Below, in pieces: positions 45,100 through 50,545 of a stretch of 50,545 bases of DNA. The stretch spans positions 1 through 50,545 of the forward strand of contig NZ_CAXLMO010000046.1 in assembly GCF_964187635.1 (NCBI RefSeq), in the 5' to 3' direction. A model generated the notes under the pieces. It had not been told where the DNA came from and did no database searches. It was given only the letters and a program-made list of their open reading frames with translations. How positions within the stretch are numbered: position 1 is the first letter of the stretch; each line of letters opens with the position of its first letter. The translations under genes were made by a program, and so were the position numbers. The stretch comes from Seribacter sulfatis (GTDB lineage Bacteria > Verrucomicrobiota > Verrucomicrobiia > Opitutales > Seribacteraceae).

Positions 45100-46434
45100 C
45101 TAGGCGAATGGTCTGTAAACACCAGGTGCAGGGACAGGGTATTCACCCTTTTCATCAGGAGCAACCGGAGGGGCACTATCCCAAGTATAATCGTCAATAC
45201 CAGGTGCATAATCTCTTCCCTTTTTCATTAGGTCATCCGCAATAATTTCTTTACCGGAATAGCAGGCTTCACGACCCAATATTGCTGTAAAAGTACTCAT
45301 GGCACCATACTCAGCCTCATTGTAGTACTCTCCCTTATGCAGGGCTTCAATCAAATCCTTCTGTTCTTGGTAATGGCCTCCACCAGCACCGCGAATCCGA
45401 ATAGGATCACCCGCGAAGGGTTCTATGTGACTGGCAACCTTACAGGTTCCCTTCGAACCATGAGCATACTCTGCAACATGGGACCATCCTCCTTTAAGGT
45501 GTCGGCCTTGGCTAAACATTTTTGTCCCGTCCGGAAATGTGTATTCAACAAAAGTATGATCAAAAATTTGGGAAAGCTTTCGATCTCCCCCCATTCTCAT
45601 TTCACTTCCCCCCATACCGTTCGCTTTGATCGGATACATCCCCTTTATCCAGCAACCTGCATCCAAGTTGTGTATATGTTGCTCACAAATTTGATCACCG
45701 GATGCCCAGGTAAAATGATACCAGTTGTTCACTTGATACTCCATCTCGGTCATGCCTGGTTGTTTCCCACGATGCCAAATAGAATTACCATTCCAATACA
45801 CACGAAGCATATTGATATCTCCAATGACCCCATCTTGAAGTTGTTTAACGCAATCAATGTAGCGTTCTTCGTGCCGACGCTGTAATCCAATACCCACCGT
45901 AAGACCTTTTTCCTTTGCTTTCTTCGCGGAGGCCAATACACGACGAATTCCAGTTACATCACTGGCAACCGGTTTTTCCATAAAAACTTTTTTGCCTTGG
46001 TTTATCGCGTATTCAAACTGCTGAGGCTTGAAGCCTGGAGGAGTTGCAATTACAACCATGTCTACATCTTCATTGATCGCCTGCTTGTATCCGTCTAAGC
46101 CACCAAAGATTCTCCCCTCAACATCAATACGGTCCTCTCCGTATTTCTTCTTCATCGCGGCAATTTTATTCGCTGATTTTTCAGGGAACGCGTCCGCGAT
46201 TGCAACCAGCTTTGTTTTGCAGCGAAGATTCTTATTTTTTTCTAAATCCATGGGTGCATCTAGAATTTGAGTAATCGCACCGGTACCGCGGCCACCAAGT
46301 CCAATCGCAGCAACTCGTATTGTGTCACTTTGAAGAGCTTCGCCTCTTGCAACATAGGGAAAGGATGCGGCTGCACCTGCGATTGCTGAGGTACCAATGA
46401 ATTTTCTACGACTTACAGATTCTGTTTCTTTCAT
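45100..46434 (-). CDS. Gfo/Idh/MocA-family oxidoreductase with Tat signal
   Basis: 444 residues. An N-terminal SRRKFIG twin-arginine motif (8-14) and an Ala-rich hydrophobic stretch indicate export by Tat. The NAD(P)-binding fold begins at about 38 with VAAIGLGGRGTG (41-52), and the family EKP motif is seen in VFMEKPVASD. The remaining part is the dimerisation/catalytic domain. Exported Gfo/Idh/MocA enzymes are frequent in Verrucomicrobiota and Planctomycetota, usually in carbohydrate catabolism. Substrate unknown. It lies next to ThuA-type, esterase and sulfatase genes, consistent with a role in polysaccharide or sugar degradation. The ThuA gene is 38 bases upstream on the same strand. Confidence 0.92.
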   Translation of the reverse strand: MKETESVSRRKFIGTSAIAGAAASFPYVARGEALQSDTIRVAAIGLGGRGTGAITQILDAPMDLEKNKNLRCKTKLVAIADAFPEKSANKIAAMKKKYGEDRIDVEGRIFGGLDGYKQAINEDVDMVVIATPPGFKPQQFEYAINQGKKVFMEKPVASDVTGIRRVLASAKKAKEKGLTVGIGLQRRHEERYIDCVKQLQDGVIGDINMLRVYWNGNSIWHRGKQPGMTEMEYQVNNWYHFTWASGDQICEQHIHNLDAGCWIKGMYPIKANGMGGSEMRMGGDRKLSQIFDHTFVEYTFPDGTKMFSQGRHLKGGWSHVAEYAHGSKGTCKVASHIEPFAGDPIRIRGAGGGHYQEQKDLIEALHKGEYYNEAEYGAMSTFTAILGREACYSGKEIIADDLMKKGRDYAPGIDDYTWDSAPPVAPDEKGEYPVPAPGVYRPFA

Positions 46435-46472
46435 ATGAATTATAATAGATTAATTGAGGAATTTTGAGAATT

Positions 46473-47330
46473 TTAATTTAAGTTTCTTGATTGAGGAATT
46501 GATTTGGATGGCCCTTTTATATCGCCTAGTGCCCATTGAATTCCATCGAGAAAGTGTTGCAACATAAATGGTGTCCACCAGGTTGCTTTGTTATGACCAA
46601 AATTGGAATAAAAAACTCGTCCCTTTCCGTAAGAGCGAACCCAGGAAACAGGATAATCGTTTGTTTTGGAATTTCCTTTCTTATCTGTATTAACTGAATC
46701 AAGACCTATCAGTATACGAAGCTTGCTTCGATCATAGGCCTTATATTGATATATTTCATCCGAAAACATAAATTCTTTTTCTTTGAAAGCTTGATTGATA
46801 GGATGTTTTACATCTTCAACGAAAAACGGCCATTTACCACCGGCATTCCATGGATGCCCAGCAAAACATCCCCCAATCATATCGGTGTATTCCTGCCATT
46901 GAGACATTCCGCCATCCGAAGCGGCATGAAACCCAATAAAAGCTTTTCCATTCTTAATAAAATTTAGAATCGCATCCCGTTGAGACTTTTCAGTAAACGC
47001 CTTTTGTACATGAGTCGTATTATTAAAAATAATTGCATCATATTTTTTTAAACCTTCGGAGGTAAATTCTTTTGTCTCGAGAGTAAAAGTAGCTTCAAAT
47101 GCCTGCGTTTTTTCAGCAAGTACACGTAAACCTTTAACACCAGTGGGGATCGAACTATGTTTAAAACCGCTTGGATGCGAATAAACTAGAACTTTTCGTG
47201 TTTTTTTTGGTTTAACTGAAGATTTCTCAGGTGCAGCGTTCTTAATTTTCAACAACTCATCATCAGGATTGGATAAAAGACCAGATACAACAAATAGGAG
47301 AAGACTAATTAAAGAAAATATAATTTTCAT
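46473..47330 (-). CDS. ThuA-domain protein, exported
   Basis: 285 residues. A signal peptide covers about 1-20 (MKIIFSLISLLLFVVSG). The ThuA-like domain has KVLVYSHPSGFKHSS at the start, FIGFHAASDGG and IGGCFAGHPWN, then SNFGHNKATWWTPFMLQHF near the end. The family is a class-I-glutamine-amidotransferase-like fold linked to trehalose or sugar metabolism, with unclear chemistry. It is upstream of the Gfo/Idh gene on the same strand and likely co-transcribed. Confidence 0.9.
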   Translation of the reverse strand: MKIIFSLISLLLFVVSGLLSNPDDELLKIKNAAPEKSSVKPKKTRKVLVYSHPSGFKHSSIPTGVKGLRVLAEKTQAFEATFTLETKEFTSEGLKKYDAIIFNNTTHVQKAFTEKSQRDAILNFIKNGKAFIGFHAASDGGMSQWQEYTDMIGGCFAGHPWNAGGKWPFFVEDVKHPINQAFKEKEFMFSDEIYQYKAYDRSKLRILIGLDSVNTDKKGNSKTNDYPVSWVRSYGKGRVFYSNFGHNKATWWTPFMLQHFLDGIQWALGDIKGPSKSIPQSRNLN

Positions 47331-47414
47331 AAATGGATTAAGAGGGAATATATTTCATTCAAATGCAATTAGCTTTCTAAGCAAGCTAGGAAACAAATGA
47401 TTAGGAAAAAAATT

Positions 47415-47831
47415 CTACACACAGGATGGGCAGGTTCCAAAAACCTCCATAACATGAGCGATTTCAACAAACCCAAAGGACTTCGCTGTTTCCTCCAATT
47501 CTTCTCCCATACAAAGATCAATCCGTTCAGTCCTACCACAATTTCGGCAAGTCAAATGATGATGATGGTCATGTCCGTGCCCAATACAGTAAACCTTAGT
47601 TCCGTTTTCACGCACGCCTCTCTGTACGACATTAATTTTCTCAAACTGTTCCAAACAACGGTAGGCAGTAACCAGGTCACAGGATTCTGAAGGCAGTTGA
47701 GCGAACGCTTCCTCCGCAGACATTGGGGAGTCAGCACTAGCTAAAACTTCCAGTATCGCCTTTCGCTGTTCTGTGACACGTAGTCCTTTCTCTCGAAGAA
47801 GTGTTATTCCATTTTCAACCAATTCTGACAT
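47415..47831 (-). CDS. Fur-family transcriptional regulator
   Basis: 138 residues. The winged-helix DNA-binding part (LRVTEQRKAILEVLASAD and so on) spans about 8-80. The His-rich GHGHDHHHHLTCRNCG (85-99) contains regulatory-site ligands, and structural zinc ligands are Cys95/Cys98 and Cys134/Cys137. The pattern fits the Fur/Zur/PerR group, but which metal it senses cannot be told; the dense histidine run is slightly Zur-like. It stands alone between ThuA and the esterase gene, upstream of neither on its own strand except ThuA and Gfo/Idh (84-base gap). It may regulate metal genes elsewhere. Confidence 0.92.
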   Translation of the reverse strand: MSELVENGITLLREKGLRVTEQRKAILEVLASADSPMSAEEAFAQLPSESCDLVTAYRCLEQFEKINVVQRGVRENGTKVYCIGHGHDHHHHLTCRNCGRTERIDLCMGEELEETAKSFGFVEIAHVMEVFGTCPSCV

Positions 47832-47950
47832 TTGTTCTATGATTACTATTGCACTGATTTGAGCAATACAGAATGAAGCTTTTGTTACCGAAAATAAACT
47901 TTCTTAATTTTCGCATTGAATCGATTAGTAACTCCCATTAGCACTCTGAA

Positions 47951-48739
47951 ATGAGTCGTTTACTTTTTCTATGTCCAATGATTGCCTGCTTATTTAGCAT
48001 TCATTTATATTCAAATACCAATGACAAGCTGATTACTACTTATGCGGCACAATCTGTAAAAAAAGAACAAAACAAAAATTTCCTTTATCGAACATCTGCC
48101 CCTACCAAAATGGTAAAAGGAAAAAAATATCCTTTGTTGGTATTCTTCCATGGAGCCGGAGGGCGGGGCCAAGACAACCAAGGACAGTTGACCGATGCCG
48201 GAGCAATCCTAGCATTTGAACAACAAGGCGTTCGTTCCAAAAGAAAATCTCATATCTTCGCAGGGCAAGTTCCAAAGGGTGAACGATGGGTTGATGTCCA
48301 TTGGAGCCTTCTCGGTCATAGAATGCCAAAAATCTCTAATTCTATGAAAATGGCATTTAAGGAAATTGATTCCTATGTTCAAAATCCAAAAAACCAAGTC
48401 GATCCAAATCGAATTTATGCAATGGGACTATCTATGGGAGGCTATGGCACATGGGATGCAATTCAACGCAGACCTGATTTCTTTGCTGCCGCCGTTCCTA
48501 TTTGCGGAGGTGGAGACAAAAGTCTTGGTGGGAAAATTTCCAAAATCCCCATATGGGCATGGCATGGAGACAAGGATACGGTCATAAAACCGAGTCGATC
48601 GAGAGACATGATCCAGGCTGTAAAAGAAGCAGGAGGCTCAGCAAAGTATTCCGAAATAAAGGGCCGCGGTCATAACTCATGGGTTGATGTCTGGAACTCA
48701 GCCGAACTTTGGGACTGGCTTTACTCACAAAACAGCTAG
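47951..48739 (+). CDS. Secreted alpha/beta hydrolase, esterase/peptidase type
   Basis: 262 residues. An N-terminal signal peptide (about 1-22) is followed by an alpha/beta-hydrolase fold: LLVFFHGAGGRG (oxyanion region, 62-73), nucleophile Ser161 in GLSMGGYG, acid Asp207 or Asp209 in HGDKDTVI, and His241 in GRGHNSW. It resembles the group called predicted peptidases (COG4099) and related PHB-depolymerase-like esterases. Substrate unknown. Its neighbour is a sulfatase, and similar pairs occur in polysaccharide-degradation regions. Confidence 0.85.
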   Translation: MSRLLFLCPMIACLFSIHLYSNTNDKLITTYAAQSVKKEQNKNFLYRTSAPTKMVKGKKYPLLVFFHGAGGRGQDNQGQLTDAGAILAFEQQGVRSKRKSHIFAGQVPKGERWVDVHWSLLGHRMPKISNSMKMAFKEIDSYVQNPKNQVDPNRIYAMGLSMGGYGTWDAIQRRPDFFAAAVPICGGGDKSLGGKISKIPIWAWHGDKDTVIKPSRSRDMIQAVKEAGGSAKYSEIKGRGHNSWVDVWNSAELWDWLYSQNS

Positions 48740-48892
48740 CAAAAAAGCTTTTCTTTTAAATCTTCAATGCCCACAAACCTCTGAGTAGGAAGAAATATTA
48801 TTCCAATTTAGAAAATTAAGTTCTCTACTCACTGGTAATTTCATCCAAGAAAATTCGGCTAATTTCCCCATTACCATAACTTACTAATCTAG

Positions 48893-50545
48893 ATGAAGTA
48901 TTTTAAAATATTTCTTCTATTGGTAGGGAATTATTCTTACACAGACCTACTTTTAGCAGACCTTAAAACTAAGCCCAACATCATACTCTTTATAGCTGAT
49001 GACATGGGCATTGGGGATACTGATGCGTACCTTAATATCAGCCTCATTAAAGGATCTAAACCCGTTGGAAAAACCCTTAAAACTCCTAACATTGAAAAAT
49101 TTGCCAAACAGGGAATTATTTTTACGGATGCCCATGCACCGGCATCTATGTGTAGTTCCACTCGATATTCTCTCTTAACCGGGCGACTCGCTCATCGGGC
49201 CTACCTTAAAAAACAGGGATGGCTCCCTCATGGTCCGAACCGACCCATGATTCAGAAGGCTCTGACCACTCTTCCCGAAATGCTCCAACGAAACGGCTAC
49301 TACACTGGAGCTATCGGGAAATACCATGTCGGTATGGATTTCGATGATGGCCATGGTCAGCCTGCGGATGAATTTGACTATAAAGATGTAGATTTCACAA
49401 AACCATTACTTGATGGTCCTACTCATCATGGATTCGATGAATTCTTTGGTGTCCCAGGAAATACTGAAGATTCTTTGGATACTGAACCAAGAATCTACAT
49501 TCGTAATGACAAGTGGACTCTCACAGATCGTTCGAAAATGCATTGGATGGGCATGAAACACAGAGCCGGCCAAATTCTCAGCGGACCGAATTGGGACCTA
49601 TCTCAACTCGGACCCGATTTCCTCAAAGAAGGGCTCCAATTCATTCAAGTAGCATCTCAAAAACAAAAGCCGTTCTTTCTGTACTATGTTCCCACCGCAA
49701 ATCATTTCCAAAGAAACCAAAGCGGGGATTATGCAGTACCAAAATTTTTGGATGGAAAGCCCGTTAAGGGAACAAGCCGGTATACGGATGAAACCAAAGG
49801 AACCGAGCGTGAAGACATGGTGATTGAAAATGACATAGCTTTTGGTGCACTGATTACAAAACTAGAAGAAACCAATGATCCACGAAATCCAGGTCATAAA
49901 CTCATCGACAACACCTTAATCATTTTCACCAGCGATAATGGGCCTAATGTAGGGGATAACGAAGGAACAAACCAGGAAAGCGGAGGGCTAAGAGGAAAAA
50001 AAGCCAAGATATGGGAAGGGGGCCACCGGGTTCCTTTTATTCTTTTTAGAAAACAACATTTCGAAGGTGGCACGATAAATAGAAGCCTGTTTTCCCTCAC
50101 AGATCTTTTCGCTACTATGGCCTCACTAGTCAGTGAAGAACTCAAACCTACTGAAGCTCAGGACAGCCTAGATTCACTCGCTTATTGGAAAAATCCAGAA
50201 AGGAGAGATAAGCGACCCCGTTATTTCTTTTGCCATTTAGGCCCTCCCTATGAAAACGACGCGATTGCGATTAGGAAAGATTCACAAAAGGTAATCGTAA
50301 GTGGTGGACTCGCTCAACCTTGGACTAAAAATGGAACACAAGGCTCAGCTCAACCATTAGTATCTTATGATTTGAAGCATGATCCTTATGAAAAAGAAGA
50401 TTTCTCAAAATCCACTCCAAACGCATCTTCCATGGCAAACCGACTCCTTCAAATTCATAATCAGGGCTATTCAAGGGAGCTGAACCTTCCTGTAAGTCAG
50501 AACCTAATCATTGATGATGGGTGGCATAACTTAAGAAACGATATT
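48893..50545 (+). CDS. Sulfatase, N-terminal part, runs off the window
   Basis: The open frame from ATG 48893 covers 551 codons to the last base. A weak signal peptide is followed by NIILFIADDMGIGDTD with metal-binding Asp36 and Asp37. The formylglycine site reads CSSTRYSLLTGR, with Cys87 and Arg91, compared with the usual C-x-P/A-S-R; the Pro and Ser positions are Ser and Thr. AIGKYHVG and the SDNG element are further family markers. Sulfatases of this type hydrolyse sulfate esters of glycans. An anaerobic or FGE-type maturation enzyme is needed. No C-terminus is present and substrate cannot be predicted. Confidence 0.93.
   Translation, partial: MKYFKIFLLLVGNYSYTDLLLADLKTKPNIILFIADDMGIGDTDAYLNISLIKGSKPVGKTLKTPNIEKFAKQGIIFTDAHAPASMCSSTRYSLLTGRLAHRAYLKKQGWLPHGPNRPMIQKALTTLPEMLQRNGYYTGAIGKYHVGMDFDDGHGQPADEFDYKDVDFTKPLLDGPTHHGFDEFFGVPGNTEDSLDTEPRIYIRNDKWTLTDRSKMHWMGMKHRAGQILSGPNWDLSQLGPDFLKEGLQFIQVASQKQKPFFLYYVPTANHFQRNQSGDYAVPKFLDGKPVKGTSRYTDETKGTEREDMVIENDIAFGALITKLEETNDPRNPGHKLIDNTLIIFTSDNGPNVGDNEGTNQESGGLRGKKAKIWEGGHRVPFILFRKQHFEGGTINRSLFSLTDLFATMASLVSEELKPTEAQDSLDSLAYWKNPERRDKRPRYFFCHLGPPYENDAIAIRKDSQKVIVSGGLAQPWTKNGTQGSAQPLVSYDLKHDPYEKEDFSKSTPNASSMANRLLQIHNQGYSRELNLPVSQNLIIDDGWHNLRNDI

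Overview
The window looks like a chromosome segment of a low-GC marine member of the Verrucomicrobiota, probably Opitutae/Puniceicoccales-like. This is inferred from gene content: a Gfo/Idh/MocA oxidoreductase, a ThuA protein and a sulfatase side by side, GYF_2-domain membrane proteins, MORN/YwqK-repeat lipoproteins, a long-form TatC, a membrane pyrophosphatase together with pyruvate phosphate dikinase, and Gram-negative outer-membrane functions. There is no rRNA to settle the taxon. Nothing looks like a prophage, IS element, CRISPR array or plasmid. Most of it is housekeeping, with a carbohydrate/sulfatase-flavoured block at the right end.

Layout. 1-2314: end of an amidohydrolase gene, then an overlapping ABC ATPase/permease pair of the LolCDE/MacB type. 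2360-6940: a large uncharacterised lipoprotein and clpB. 7135-13463: endonuclease III, then on the minus strand a proline-rich lipoprotein, a two-gene cytochrome bc complex (Rieske protein plus cytochrome b fused to two c-type haem domains) and two paralogous GYF-domain membrane proteins. 13598-21378: membrane pyrophosphatase, then on the minus strand rpmF-plsX-fabH, a BamD-like TPR protein, an LptE-like lipoprotein and rpe, with uppP just upstream. 21463-26648: trpD, glmM, a TPR protein, tRNA-Ser and a MORN lipoprotein. 26999-36124: a fused glycine decarboxylase P-protein, a small membrane protein, hflX, ppdK with a clear terminator, and an enlarged tatC. 36180-44940: an XRE regulator, hslR, the largest proline-rich lipoprotein, tRNA-Gln, pyrH-frr-proB, a UvrD/PcrA helicase, a degenerate NifU-like gene and dcd. 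45100-50545: Gfo/Idh oxidoreductase, ThuA protein, Fur-family regulator, a secreted esterase/peptidase and a sulfatase running off the end.

Themes. (1) Three lipoproteins combine MORN/YwqK repeats with long low-complexity tails, two of them strongly proline-rich. GYF domains, which classically bind proline-rich peptides, occur in two linked membrane proteins nearby. This is the best candidate for an undescribed system, although the compartments may not match. (2) Several housekeeping proteins have unusual builds: cytochrome b with two c haems, a GcvPA-GcvPB fusion, TatC with a large insertion and a seventh membrane segment, endonuclease III with respaced cysteines, and a NifU-like protein missing conserved ligands. 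(3) Almost no start codon is preceded by a recognisable Shine-Dalgarno sequence. Three convergent gene pairs interlock their stop codons in a shared TTAA or TTAG.
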